A DNA stretch of 64,000 nt, taken from the NCBI RefSeq assembly GCF_023703375.1, contig NZ_JAMQGO010000007.1, forward strand, positions 62,001-126,000, in the 5' to 3' direction. Below, piece by piece: positions 9,444 to 18,233 of the stretch. This stretch comes from Lutimaribacter degradans (GTDB taxonomy: Bacteria > Pseudomonadota > Alphaproteobacteria > Rhodobacterales > Rhodobacteraceae). Numbering within the stretch: the stretch's first letter is position 1; the number at the start of each line of letters is the position of its first letter. The notes beneath the pieces are model-generated. The model saw nothing but the letters and a program-made list of their open reading frames with translations. It had not been told where the DNA came from and ran no database searches. Made by a program: the position numbers and the translations under genes.

Positions 9444-9803
9444 ATGGCTGACGGATACCTGACGACCCATGTACTGGATACCGCCCGCGGCGTGCCTGGC
9501 GACGGCATCCGGATCGAGCTTTTTCACCTGTCGGAGGAGCGGCGTGAAAAACTGGCCGAAACAATGACAAACAGTGACGGTCGCACCGACAGCCCGATTC
9601 TGCCCGTTTCCGAATTTGCCACCGGCACCTACGAACTGGTGTTCCACGCGGGCGATTACCTGCGCCGGCATGACCTTGCCGGCGACGCTCCACTGTTTCT
9701 GGACATCGTGCCTATACGTTTCGGCATGGCCGACCCGGACGCACATTACCATGTGCCGCTGCTTTTGTCGCCCTATGGCTATTCGACCTATCGCGGCAGT
9801 TAA
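9444..9803 (+). CDS. uraH: 5-hydroxyisourate hydrolase (transthyretin-like)
   Basis: The 119-residue protein shows the transthyretin-like N-terminus [14 protein letters not shown] and ends in the YRGS tetrapeptide that defines this enzyme family. It hydrolyses 5-hydroxyisourate to OHCU. The start at 9444 has AAAGGAG just upstream and fits the family length; the longer frame from 9381 adds residues not in the family. It is divergent from the allantoinase fusion, with a shared 154-base promoter region. The stop overlaps the convergent HIT gene by 4 bases. Confidence 0.92.
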   Translation: MADGYLTTHVLDTARGVPGDGIRIELFHLSEERREKLAETMTNSDGRTDSPILPVSEFATGTYELVFHAGDYLRRHDLAGDAPLFLDIVPIRFGMADPDAHYHVPLLLSPYGYSTYRGS

Positions 9804-10186
9804 TCGTCGAATTTCTTGAGCATACGGCCCAGCACGCGCCCGCCCAGAACATGCATGTGCAGGTGCGGCACCTCTTGCACGCCGGCTTCGCCAGCGTTTG
9901 AAATAAGGCGGTAACCGTCGCCGTCATTGCCCGGCGCAACCTCGACCAGCTTGCACACCTCGCCGATGGCGCGGGCGTAGTCGGTGATTTCAGCCTCCGA
10001 CGCCTGGGCCGCGAAATGATCGTAATTCACGTATGGCCCCTTGGGGATGACCAGAACATGAACGGGCGCCTGCGGCTGGATGTCATGAAAGGCCAGGCTG
10101 TGGTCGGTTTCCAGAACCGTGTTATTGGGAATCTCGCCGCGCAGGATTTTGGCAAAGATGTTCTGGTCGTCATAGGCATAGGCCAT
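9800..10186 (-). CDS. HIT family (histidine triad) protein
   Basis: The 128-residue protein carries the histidine triad HLHMHVLGG near its C-terminus and the HINT N-terminus [12 protein letters not shown]. It is probably a purine nucleoside phosphoramidase/AMP-lysine hydrolase of the HINT branch. GAGGTG precedes the ATG. It lies 8 bases downstream of the GT14 gene on the same strand and so may be its operon partner. Confidence 0.9.
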   Translation of the reverse strand: MAYAYDDQNIFAKILRGEIPNNTVLETDHSLAFHDIQPQAPVHVLVIPKGPYVNYDHFAAQASEAEITDYARAIGEVCKLVEVAPGNDGDGYRLISNAGEAGVQEVPHLHMHVLGGRVLGRMLKKFDD

Positions 10187-10194
10187 CGGGCACC

Positions 10195-11772
10195 TCAGTC
10201 AGCAAAGAGATAGTTTGTTTCAGCGATTTCTTGTGCCTTCTCTTCGGGTATCGAGAGGAATTTGGCAATCGGTGGCACGTTTTCCCCGATGCTGTTCGTC
10301 TCGCGGATGCGGTTGTGATTGTCGAAATTGGCATCGCGAATACGATCGGTTTCAAAGGTGATATCCTGCCGGATCGTCGGCAGCAGCCGTTCCAGCGTTT
10401 CGCGGGGCGTTTGCATGCCGGCCAGGCCCACGCGCATCGCGTGACCGATCAGGTAATCATCCGAGAACTGGCATTCGACCTCGAGCAACCGGGTTACGGA
10501 GCGGTCGCCGCAGAAATCATGCAACAGGTCGATGTTGTTCGGGTCCATGCACACGATCAGGCGGTCACTGTCAAAATAGTCGAACAACATTCGCATCAGG
10601 GCCCGACGGTGGCGCGTGCGTTTGCCGATCGTTGACTGGATGCCGCCAAGGTCGGGCAGTTGGGTGGATTCCTCGTTAAAGAGATATTCAATGGCCGGGA
10701 TGTTGGTAACCTGGCGAATTTTCTCCAAAAGCCGTTTTGCCACGTGCCATTTCTTGCACACGATGATCATCAGCTCGCGTTCGCGGCCCAGTGTCGACTC
10801 GGTTTCCCAGAACCGGGTTGCAAACCGGCGGCCGATGCGCCCGCGCCCGGCGAGGAACTTGTAAAGGTTGCGCCCTTCGTTCGAGATCTGGAATACGACA
10901 TCCTCGGCCGCGTAAAGCGCACCCAGCCTTGCGCGCAACTCTGTCGCCTCGGGGCTGACCTTGCGCGCGAACAGGAAATCCTGGCTGAGCAACATGTCGT
11001 AATGGTCATTATAAAGGACCACAGGCATACCGTAATCGGTGAACATCAGAAAGGTCAGCGTGCGATTGCGAATCTCGTTTTCGGGGACAAGGTGGCGCAC
11101 GAGTGTTTGGAAAAAGGTTTCGTCGGGAATCCAGGTGGTGCGGAAAAAGCGCATCACGTCGTGGCGCTTGCGGGTGAAATCCAGAACCGATTCTATTGTG
11201 CGGCGGCGCAGACACCACCACTGGCTGCCGATCATTACCTGGATATCTTGTGGAATTTCACGCTTGAGCCCAAGCCGTTTCTGCGCTTCGAACATCCAGT
11301 AAAACCGGCGCTTTTGCGTACGCTCGTTGAACCAGTGGCGATAGATCAACCGCTCTTCCTTCCAGCCGGTCTTGATCCAGTCGCTTTCGAAATAATCGAA
11401 ACTTTCGACATAGTCGCAGTCGTCACGGTCGAGGAATTCGTGGATGTACTCTGCCGTCTTGATGGCCATGCAATCGCCCGACAGCATGTAGAAATGCGTG
11501 GCGCGCGGAAACTCCTCAACCGCGGTTTCGACGGCGTTAAGCGTGGCCTGCACCAGGCTCCACTCACCCCAGCCGCATTTGATCCGCTTTTTGGGAAAGG
11601 CGACATTCGGGTTGTTCCGCAGCGCATCAAGAATTTTCTGATAGTCCGAGGCCTTGGCGCGCGCATCGAAATGGATCGCCATGTAATCGCCCACGGCGGT
11701 CAGGCGTTCAGCCTGCTTGATTATGGCTTCGGGGTCCTTGTGGCAAAGCAGGATAAATGCGATTTTCGCCAT
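10195..11772 (-). CDS. GT14 (Core-2/I-branching type) glycosyltransferase with DUF5928-type C-terminal domain
   Basis: The 525-residue protein starts MAKIAFILLCHKDPEAI, typical of the bacterial Branch (GT14, xylosyl/GlcNAc transferase) domain. It continues with IHFDARAK, WGEWSLVQATLNAV, YMLSGDCMAIK and PDETFFQTL to about residue 260. The C-terminal half, with EYLFNEESTQLPDLGGI and CMDPNNIDLLHDFCGD, fits the uncharacterised DUF5928 domain seen with Branch in Rhodobacterales. No signal peptide or membrane segment is visible, so it probably acts at the cytosolic face. The acceptor is unknown. A sulfotransferase is divergent across 156 bases. Confidence 0.82.
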   Translation of the reverse strand: MAKIAFILLCHKDPEAIIKQAERLTAVGDYMAIHFDARAKASDYQKILDALRNNPNVAFPKKRIKCGWGEWSLVQATLNAVETAVEEFPRATHFYMLSGDCMAIKTAEYIHEFLDRDDCDYVESFDYFESDWIKTGWKEERLIYRHWFNERTQKRRFYWMFEAQKRLGLKREIPQDIQVMIGSQWWCLRRRTIESVLDFTRKRHDVMRFFRTTWIPDETFFQTLVRHLVPENEIRNRTLTFLMFTDYGMPVVLYNDHYDMLLSQDFLFARKVSPEATELRARLGALYAAEDVVFQISNEGRNLYKFLAGRGRIGRRFATRFWETESTLGRERELMIIVCKKWHVAKRLLEKIRQVTNIPAIEYLFNEESTQLPDLGGIQSTIGKRTRHRRALMRMLFDYFDSDRLIVCMDPNNIDLLHDFCGDRSVTRLLEVECQFSDDYLIGHAMRVGLAGMQTPRETLERLLPTIRQDITFETDRIRDANFDNHNRIRETNSIGENVPPIAKFLSIPEEKAQEIAETNYLFAD

Positions 11773-11854
11773 AAGGTTGCCTTAAAGCCTCTGTTTACTG
11801 GGTTACGCCGTCACGGTATCTAGATAAAGATGAACCCGCGTTGAATAAACAGGC

Positions 11855-11877
11855 GAAATTTGATTTTTTGAAATTTG
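11855..11877. promoter_or_regulatory. Direct repeat GAAATTTG x2 between divergent glycan genes
   Basis: Two copies of GAAATTTG begin 15 bases apart (11855-11862 and 11870-11877), separated by a T-run, in the AT-rich spacer between the GT14 and sulfotransferase genes. The arrangement could be a regulator site or an A/T-rich promoter element. The function is inferred only from position. Confidence 0.35.
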
Positions 11878-11928
11878 CACGAGCGCAGCAGATGAAAAGA
11901 CGCTCTTGATGGAGGCAGATGAGGCAAA

Positions 11929-12747
11929 ATGGGGTTTCCGGGAACCTGGATGACCGAAAGCGAAAGCGTCGTCTATCGCGTCGTCCCCAAATGCGCGTGC
12001 TCGACCATCGGGCAGATAATGTATTTCTCTGACCATGGTGAGTTCTTCGACGGCGACATTCACGATGCGACCAGCGGGATGCACAAATGGGCGCTCGAAG
12101 ACAGCCAGCCCAAGATCGAGGCCAACGTGACGACGCATGCCTCTTATGCGTTCACCTGCGTGCGGAACCCTTACACACGCATCCTGTCGTCGTTTTTTGA
12201 CAAGATCTGCGGTATTCAACGCAACGGCAAACGGTATCGCGGCAACCTGGTGCCGCTGTTGATCCAGAAATACGGGGTCGAGGTGGGAGAGCCCGAAGAC
12301 GGGTTCGAATTCGACCAGATCAAATCGTTCCGCCGGTTTCTTCTGTTCGCGCGCGACACCATTCGCTGGCGCCGGCCAATGGACCCCGACATTCACTGGT
12401 CGGCGATGTCAGGCCATGTCAGCACGTTCATCCTGAACGGTGGCACCTATGACAAGATTTTCTGGACCGAGAAATTCAATGACGGCATGGGCCAGGTTCT
12501 GGGCGCCATCGAGACGCCGAAACAGGTCAATCTGGACAATATCCCACGCTTCAACGAATCCGAAGGGCATGGACCCAAGCGTGCGCACCCGGTCGAGGAT
12601 TATTTCGACGACCTGTCCATGCACCTGATGAAGGAAATCTATCACCGCGATTTCGCGCTTTTCAAATACGATTTCGACGACCCGTCGAACAAGATGCCCA
12701 TCGGTGAAATCGACCTGGAGGAGGTGCACGCCAAGCTGGGCGACTGA
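11929..12747 (+). CDS. Sulfotransferase family protein (carbohydrate type, Sulfotransfer_2)
   Basis: The 272-residue protein has the 5'-phosphosulfate-binding loop VPKCACSTIGQIM and the 3'-phosphate motif CVRNPYTRILSSFFDK (RxPxxRxxSxxxxK). Both are needed to bind PAPS. The VPKxACST form resembles HNK-1/chondroitin-type carbohydrate sulfotransferases. It likely sulfates a glycan, perhaps the product of the divergent GT14 enzyme; this is inferred from context. A strong bidirectional terminator follows. Confidence 0.88.
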   Translation: MGFPGTWMTESESVVYRVVPKCACSTIGQIMYFSDHGEFFDGDIHDATSGMHKWALEDSQPKIEANVTTHASYAFTCVRNPYTRILSSFFDKICGIQRNGKRYRGNLVPLLIQKYGVEVGEPEDGFEFDQIKSFRRFLLFARDTIRWRRPMDPDIHWSAMSGHVSTFILNGGTYDKIFWTEKFNDGMGQVLGAIETPKQVNLDNIPRFNESEGHGPKRAHPVEDYFDDLSMHLMKEIYHRDFALFKYDFDDPSNKMPIGEIDLEEVHAKLGD

Positions 12748-12753
12748 CCCAGA

Positions 12754-12778
12754 AAAGCCCGCCATCATGGCGGGCTTT
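12754..12778. terminator. Bidirectional intrinsic terminator
   Basis: A perfect 10-bp stem (aaagcccgcc / ggcgggcttt) with a 5-base loop ends in T-runs on both strands. It lies 6 bases after the sulfotransferase stop and 21 bases from the end of the convergent gamma-glutamyltransferase-like gene, so it can serve both. Confidence 0.85.
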
Positions 12779-12799
12779 GTGCATTCGTGTTGGCCGGGC

Positions 12800-14374
12800 T
12801 CAATACCCCAGCGCGATGCCATCCTTGCGGGGGTCCGACCCGCCTTCCAGCACACCATCCTCGCGGATGAGGATAGCCTGCGCACCGCCGATGGGCCCTT
12901 CGGGGATTTGCACCGTGTGCCCCATTTCGGCCAACTCGGCGCGCACCGTATCGCTATAGCCACGCTCAACCTGCATGGTGCCCTTGTCCGTAAAGGCGCG
13001 TGGCGCATCGATGGCAGATTGCGGGTCCATTCCGAAATCCACCATGTTGGACACGAAACGCGCATGACCGTTGGGTTGATACGCACCGCCCATCACGCCA
13101 AACGGCATCATAGCATCGCCACGGCGCATCATTGCCGGAATGATCGTGTGCATAGGCCGTTTGCCGCCCGCCAGTTCGTTCGGGTGCCCTTGCTCCAGGG
13201 TGAAGCCGGCGCCGCGGTTTTGCAGCAGTATGCCGAACTTGTCCGAGGCGATACCCGATCCAAAGCCATGAAAGATCGAATAGATCAGGCTGACGGCCAT
13301 ACGATCACGATCGACCACGGTGATATAGACCGTGTCCTTATGTACTGCTTCGGTCAGGGGGGCCGCAACCGGCATTGCCTTGGCCGGGTCGATCAGGGCA
13401 GCCAGTTTTGCCGCCGTTTCGGGGGCAAGCATGTGGTCCAGCCGGTTGGTATAATCGGGGTCGGCCAGAAAACGGTTGCGCGCATCATAGGCCAGCTTGG
13501 CGGCCTCGGCCTCGATATGGGCGCGTTGCGTTCCGAACGGCTCCATCGAGGCGATGTCAAAATGCGACAGGATATTCAGCATCAGGATAGCCGTCGCGCC
13601 TTGGCCGTTCGGCGGATGCTCAACCAGTTCGGCCCCCTTGTAATCGCCGCTGATCGGCGTGCTGTCGATGGGCGCGGCGGCAGCAAAATCCGCCAATTCG
13701 TGTACGCCGCCCAACGCGCGAAGGGCTGTGACCATGTCTTCGGCCACCTCGCCTTCGTAAAAGGCCTTTAAGCCGTCCTTCGAGACGCGTCGCAGCACCT
13801 CGGCCTGGCCCGGCGCGCGAAAGATCTGGCCCGGTGCGGGAATCTGCCCGTCGACAAGGTAATGCTTTTGCGCGGTCGGGTTCAGACATTTCGCCGCCGT
13901 AGGCCAGTCGAAGGCGACGCGCGGGGCAACAGGGATACCTTCGTCAGCATAGTGGATCGCGGGGGCCAGCAAGGTGTCGAGGCCCAGCTTGCCCTCGGTT
14001 TCAGACAGATGCGCGAAAGCTGCCATTGCGGTGGGAATCGTCACCGCCTCGGGGCCGTTCAACGGCACCGCCTCCAGCCCGCGGTCGCGTAGCGCGGCGG
14101 CGGAAGCAGCGGCGGGTGCACAGCCCGATCCGTTCAAGGCGCGCGGGCTGCTTTCGCCGGGGCGCTGATACAGCACGAAACAATCGCCGCCAATGCCAGT
14201 CATCTGCGGCTCGGCAATGCCGAGCAGCACGGCACCGGCAATGGCCGCGTCCATCGCGTTGCCGCCCTGGTTCAGGATGTCGACGGCGACCTTGGCCGCC
14301 AGGGGATGCGACGTGGCGCACATGCCATTGCTGGCCAGAACCTGCGATCGACCCGGGGTATGAAAATCACGCAT
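12800..14374 (-). CDS. Gamma-glutamyltransferase family protein (Ntn hydrolase)
   Basis: The 524-residue protein covers the GGT fold, with GGNAMDAAIAGAVLLGIAEP near the N-terminus and an Ntn-hydrolase small subunit that would begin at the Thr of HKDTVYITVVDRD. The usual Thr-Thr-His/Tyr is Thr-Val-Tyr here, as in YwrD-like members. Autoprocessing at that Thr is likely, but transpeptidase specificity is not assured. No clear signal peptide is visible from the chosen start (MRDFHTPG, with an AGGAGA upstream). It cleaves gamma-glutamyl bonds or acyl amides. Confidence 0.85.
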   Translation of the reverse strand: MRDFHTPGRSQVLASNGMCATSHPLAAKVAVDILNQGGNAMDAAIAGAVLLGIAEPQMTGIGGDCFVLYQRPGESSPRALNGSGCAPAAASAAALRDRGLEAVPLNGPEAVTIPTAMAAFAHLSETEGKLGLDTLLAPAIHYADEGIPVAPRVAFDWPTAAKCLNPTAQKHYLVDGQIPAPGQIFRAPGQAEVLRRVSKDGLKAFYEGEVAEDMVTALRALGGVHELADFAAAAPIDSTPISGDYKGAELVEHPPNGQGATAILMLNILSHFDIASMEPFGTQRAHIEAEAAKLAYDARNRFLADPDYTNRLDHMLAPETAAKLAALIDPAKAMPVAAPLTEAVHKDTVYITVVDRDRMAVSLIYSIFHGFGSGIASDKFGILLQNRGAGFTLEQGHPNELAGGKRPMHTIIPAMMRRGDAMMPFGVMGGAYQPNGHARFVSNMVDFGMDPQSAIDAPRAFTDKGTMQVERGYSDTVRAELAEMGHTVQIPEGPIGGAQAILIREDGVLEGGSDPRKDGIALGY

Positions 14375-14563
14375 GATTGGCTGTCTCCTGTCCGTTCCGG
14401 CGGAACAGTAGTCTGGCACTAACAGAATGCCAAATCGAATACGCGGGTCACGTGGAAGATAGAAACCTCGGCGCCACGCACTGGGTGGGGGCTGTTAACA
14501 CGCGACGCCGAGGGAAGCTTATTGCAGCTACACTCCTGTTATGACCTTTGATTTTGGTTTCTT

Positions 14564-15079
14564 TCAGAAGGGATTCGGGCGATTCAAAGGCAATTCGTCG
14601 CTTTGTGGACCACCCAACGAAAATACGATCTTGAGTTCGTTCCAGCGCGCCTGCCGGCAATGGGCAAGCTCACTTGCGAGGCTACGGATCAGGTGCCACC
14701 CAAATCCGCCCTCGGGCAAGGCTTGGGGATCGAACCCTCCAGAACCCTCCGAAAGTATCAGCTTGGGCGGCAGGGCGGCGCCGCGATCGCGTATCGTCAC
14801 GCTTAGCCCGGCCTCGACCACGTTAGCCTGCATGCAGATCAGGCCACCGTCGGAATCATAGGCATGTTCGGTCACGTTGTTCAGAACCTCGGCCAGAACG
14901 ATCTGGATCGTTGCGACCTGGTCAATCGGCAAATCGAGCGGGTCGAGGTAGCCAAGCAACAGCCGGAGCGCGTCGCGCACATTCAGGGGCGATGCGTGAA
15001 AACGGATGATGAAGGCGGCATTTTCATGCGGCGCGGCCTGTTCGGCCCAGACCATGCCAACCTTCGTTCTGTCAGCCAT
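14564..15079 (-). CDS. Anti-sigma regulatory factor, HATPase_c_2 (RsbW/SpoIIAB-like serine kinase)
   Basis: The 171-residue protein has a GHKL ATPase fold with N-box VLAEVLNNVTEHAY, G1 region TIRDRGAALPP and G2-like GFGWHLIRSLA. It would phosphorylate the partner STAS protein and sequester a sigma factor or other target. The ATG at 15079 overlaps the STAS stop by 8 bases, indicating coupled translation. No sigma factor gene adjoins. Confidence 0.82.
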   Translation of the reverse strand: MADRTKVGMVWAEQAAPHENAAFIIRFHASPLNVRDALRLLLGYLDPLDLPIDQVATIQIVLAEVLNNVTEHAYDSDGGLICMQANVVEAGLSVTIRDRGAALPPKLILSEGSGGFDPQALPEGGFGWHLIRSLASELAHCRQARWNELKIVFSLGGPQSDELPLNRPNPF

Positions 15080-15407
15080 GGTCTGCCAAAGCAGCGTCGA
15101 TGCTGTCATGCAAGGTGAACACGCTGTCCATCCGGGTCAGCCGAAACACCTTTTCAACAGCCGGGGACAGCGCGACAAGATGCAACCGGCGCTCGGGCCC
15201 AAGATTTTTCATTGCGGCCACGATGGCCCCAAGACCACTGGAATCCACGAAACCGACATTTTCAAGATTCAGAAACAGGTCGCTGCACGATACATCTGAT
15301 ATATCGCGCATCGCGTCCTTGAACGCGATGGCAGCCGCGGCGTCGATCCGTTTTTCCGGGACATCCACCACCTTGAGCGGCCCAACCCGTCTTACCGTCA
15401 AATTCAT
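15072..15407 (-). CDS. STAS domain anti-anti-sigma factor (SpoIIAA/RsbV-like)
   Basis: The 111-residue protein has the STAS core with the phosphorylatable serine in GFVDSSGLGAIVAAM. The start MNLTVRR at 15407 gives the typical family length and has GGAG just upstream. It works with the overlapping kinase gene as a partner-switch module. The switch target is not in the window. Confidence 0.85.
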   Translation of the reverse strand: MNLTVRRVGPLKVVDVPEKRIDAAAAIAFKDAMRDISDVSCSDLFLNLENVGFVDSSGLGAIVAAMKNLGPERRLHLVALSPAVEKVFRLTRMDSVFTLHDSIDAALADHG

Positions 15408-15507
15408 GCGCTCCGTCCGTACACATAAACACCTGCAACCGCGACAGAGGCTAGACGCCATTCGTTACCATTCGGTATGCAGGGGCAAAGCATCAGGAGA
15501 GAGAGCC

Positions 15508-16680
15508 ATGAAAAACGTTGTGATTGCCGGTGCCTCGCGCACGCCGATGGGCGGGTTCCAGGGGGTTTTCGATGGTGTCACCGCAGCCGATCTTGGCGGC
15601 GCGGTCATTCGCGCTGCCCTTGGACAGGCCGGAACATCAACGGTGGACGAGGTGTTGATGGGCTGCGTTCTGCCGGCGGGCCAAGGGCAGGCGCCTGCAC
15701 GTCAGGCGGGTTTCGCCGGGGGCCTGGGCGAAGAGGTGCCCGCCACCACGTTGAACAAGATGTGCGGATCGGGAATGAAAGCCGCGATGATGGCCTTTGA
15801 CCAGATCGCGCTGGGCCATGCCGGCACGATGATCGCAGGCGGGATGGAGTCGATGTCGAACGCGCCCTATCTGTTGCCCAAGATGCGCGGCGGCGCGCGT
15901 ATCGGGCACAGCCAGGTCGTTGACCACATGTTCCTGGACGGTCTTGAAGACGCCTATGACAAGGGCCGCCTGATGGGCACCTTCGCCGAGGATTGCGCCG
16001 AAGCATTCCAGTTCACCCGCGAAGATCAGGATCAATATGCCATCGCCTCGCTGGAAAACGCGCTGGATGCGGAGCGCTCGGGCGCTTTCGAAGACGAGAT
16101 CACGCCCTTTACCGTCCACGCGCGCACTGGCGAGGAAATCATCAGCAAGGACGAACAGCCCGCCAAGGCGCGCCCGGAAAAGATTCCCATGCTGAAACCG
16201 GCCTTCCGCAAAGATGGCACCGTGACCGCGGCGAACTCGTCGTCGATTTCAGATGGTGCGGCGGCGCTGGTGCTGGCCAGCGAAGACGCGGCCGAGGCAC
16301 AGGGCCTGACTGTGCGCGCCCGCATTCTGGGCCATGCCAGCCATGCGCAATTGCCAAAGGATTTCCCAACTGCCCCGGTGCCGGCGGCCAAGAAATTGCT
16401 GGAACGGCTGGGCTGGAAAACAAGCGATGTTGACCTGTGGGAGGTGAACGAGGCGTTCGCCGTTGTGCCCATGGCGTTCATGAAGGAAATGGGCCTTCCG
16501 CGTGACATCGTGAACGTGAATGGCGGGGCCTGCGCGTTGGGCCACCCCATCGGCGCCTCGGGCGCGCGGATCATGGTGACGCTTCTGAACGCGTTGGAAA
16601 AACGCGGGCTAAAGCGCGGGGTGGCCGCGATCTGCATCGGCGGCGGCGAGGGCACCGCCATTGCGATCGAGCGGGTCTGA
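15508..16680 (+). CDS. Acetyl-CoA acetyltransferase (thiolase)
   Basis: The 390-residue protein is a biosynthetic-type thiolase. Its active Cys is in KMCGSGMKA (residue 86), the second-site His is in GGACALGHPIGASG, and the C-terminal Cys is in CIGGGEG. It catalyses acetoacetyl-CoA formation or cleavage in the cytosol, feeding polyhydroxybutyrate, ketone-body or beta-oxidation routes. GGAGAGAG precedes the ATG. Its stop overlaps the next gene as TGATG. No phaB-type reductase is nearby. Confidence 0.92.
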   Translation: MKNVVIAGASRTPMGGFQGVFDGVTAADLGGAVIRAALGQAGTSTVDEVLMGCVLPAGQGQAPARQAGFAGGLGEEVPATTLNKMCGSGMKAAMMAFDQIALGHAGTMIAGGMESMSNAPYLLPKMRGGARIGHSQVVDHMFLDGLEDAYDKGRLMGTFAEDCAEAFQFTREDQDQYAIASLENALDAERSGAFEDEITPFTVHARTGEEIISKDEQPAKARPEKIPMLKPAFRKDGTVTAANSSSISDGAAALVLASEDAAEAQGLTVRARILGHASHAQLPKDFPTAPVPAAKKLLERLGWKTSDVDLWEVNEAFAVVPMAFMKEMGLPRDIVNVNGGACALGHPIGASGARIMVTLLNALEKRGLKRGVAAICIGGGEGTAIAIERV

Positions 16681-17708
16681 TGCGGAAACTGCACCTTGTC
16701 TGGGCTTTCTTGCGCGTGCAATTGCCCGAATGGGCAAAGCGCGCGCTATATTCTGGACGTCTGCCGGTGGTCGATGGCCGCCAGATCGACGCTAGTGCGC
16801 AAGCGGTGTGCGATCTGGTGCGCCTTGTGCGCGTGCCGGGCGAAACACCCAGCCTGGCGGAAAGCCGCGCCCAGATCGAGATGATGGCAGCCCGCTTTGA
16901 CCTGCCCACGCCTGCATCGGTTCGCAAATCCGACATCACCCTGCCCGGCGCCGAAGGGCCCCGCCCCGCGCGATTGTACATGCCGCAAGGGGCGGAACAG
17001 GCGCCGCTGTTGCTTTACCTGCATGGCGGCGGCTGGGTGCAGGGAAGCCTCGACAGCCATGATGGGCTTTGTGGGAAACTGGCCGCGCGGTCAGGGTTGA
17101 GGGTGGTGTCCTATGACTATCGCCTGGCGCCCGAGCACAGGTTCCCCGCCGCACCCGAAGATGTTTTGGCCTGTTATCGCGCGCTTGTCGCGGGCGAGAC
17201 CGATATCGCGGTCACGCCCGGCCGACTGGCCGTGGGGGGCGACAGCGCCGGCGCCAACCTGGCCGCTGCCCTGATGCATGACCTGGCCGAGGCCGCCCTG
17301 CCGCTGCCTGCCGCGCAACTGCTGCTCTATCCGGCGGTCGATGCCCGCATGACATCCCGATCCATGCAGGCCCTGCATGACCAGCCGCTTTTGCCGGTCT
17401 TGCGGATGAAATGGTATCTGGATCAGTACCTGCCCGAAACACAGGACAGGCTTGCTCCGCGCGTCTCGCCCCTGTTTTCACCAAACTTGGCGGGGCAACC
17501 GCCCGCGATGATCGTGTCGGCGGGTCAGGATCCACTGTGGGATGACGGGCAAATCTATGCTCAGGCCCTGCAAAATGCCGGGGTCGAGGTGGCGCAAGCC
17601 GATTATCCCGGCCAGGTCCATGCCTTTGCATCGTTGTGCAAGATCATCCCGCAGGGCAACGAGGCCGTATACAAATGCGCCGCGTGGCTGAAACAGGTAT
17701 TCGCATGA
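16680..17708 (+). CDS. Alpha/beta hydrolase, hormone-sensitive lipase (family IV) esterase
   Basis: The 342-residue protein has the oxyanion motif HGGGW, nucleophile elbow GDSAGANLAA, an Asp in SAGQDPLWDDG and the His in GQVHAF. Together these complete a catalytic triad of the HSL family. It likely hydrolyses short acyl esters; the natural substrate is unknown. It is coupled to the thiolase (TGATG) and to the next gene (ATGA), so the three form an operon. Confidence 0.88.
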   Translation: MRKLHLVWAFLRVQLPEWAKRALYSGRLPVVDGRQIDASAQAVCDLVRLVRVPGETPSLAESRAQIEMMAARFDLPTPASVRKSDITLPGAEGPRPARLYMPQGAEQAPLLLYLHGGGWVQGSLDSHDGLCGKLAARSGLRVVSYDYRLAPEHRFPAAPEDVLACYRALVAGETDIAVTPGRLAVGGDSAGANLAAALMHDLAEAALPLPAAQLLLYPAVDARMTSRSMQALHDQPLLPVLRMKWYLDQYLPETQDRLAPRVSPLFSPNLAGQPPAMIVSAGQDPLWDDGQIYAQALQNAGVEVAQADYPGQVHAFASLCKIIPQGNEAVYKCAAWLKQVFA

Positions 17709-18163
17709 CCCAAATCGACTATGACGCGATGTCCCGAACCTTGGCCGCGCTGACCGAGGGCGAGGATGACAGCGTGGCGCTGATGGCAACGATGGCGTGC
17801 GAATTGCACCACGCCGACGACCGGTTCGACTGGACAGGCTTTTATCGCGTGACCGCGCCCGATCTACTGAAGATCGGCCCCTACCAGGGGGGCCACGGAT
17901 GCCTGGTGATTCCGTTTTCGCGTGGGGTATGCGGCGCGGCGGCGCGCACGGGCCAAGCACAGATGGTCGACGATGTCGAAGAATTTCCGGGCCATATCGC
18001 CTGCTCCAGCTCCACCCGGTCGGAACTGGTGCTGCCGGTTTGGAACAAGGCCGGTGACTTGCTGGGGGTGCTGGATATCGACAGTGACCAAGCCGCAGCT
18101 TTTACCCAGGCGGATGCCGCGGGGATGGCGGCGCTGCTGCGCCAGGTGTTCGGACACACGTGA
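17705..18163 (+). CDS. Free methionine-(R)-sulfoxide reductase (GAF domain)
   Basis: The 152-residue GAF-domain protein retains all three fRMsr cysteines: HGCLVIPF, GVCGAA and GHIACSSS. It reduces free L-methionine-(R)-sulfoxide, regenerated by thioredoxin, in the cytosol. The ATGA overlap with the esterase sets the start. It complements MsrA and MsrB encoded at about 26.5-27.4 kb. Confidence 0.92.
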   Translation: MTQIDYDAMSRTLAALTEGEDDSVALMATMACELHHADDRFDWTGFYRVTAPDLLKIGPYQGGHGCLVIPFSRGVCGAAARTGQAQMVDDVEEFPGHIACSSSTRSELVLPVWNKAGDLLGVLDIDSDQAAAFTQADAAGMAALLRQVFGHT

Positions 18164-18170
18164 CCCCAAA

Positions 18171-18203
18171 AACGACAAACCCCCGAAGCTTGCGCCCGGG
18201 GGT
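18171..18203 (-). terminator. Intrinsic terminator of rpsU
   Basis: Read on the minus strand, a 7-bp stem (acccccg / cgggggt) with an 11-base loop is followed by TTTGTCGTTTTT. It lies about 30 bases after the rpsU stop. The convergent free-Met reductase operon ends just beyond it. Confidence 0.75.
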
Positions 18204-18233
18204 CGTCAACATTTGTCCGTCAGGACGAAAGCT

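Noticed and set aside
10660-11823. 387-aa plus-strand frame opposite the GT14 gene
   Set aside because: Shadow frame. The minus-strand product has clear GT14 motifs.
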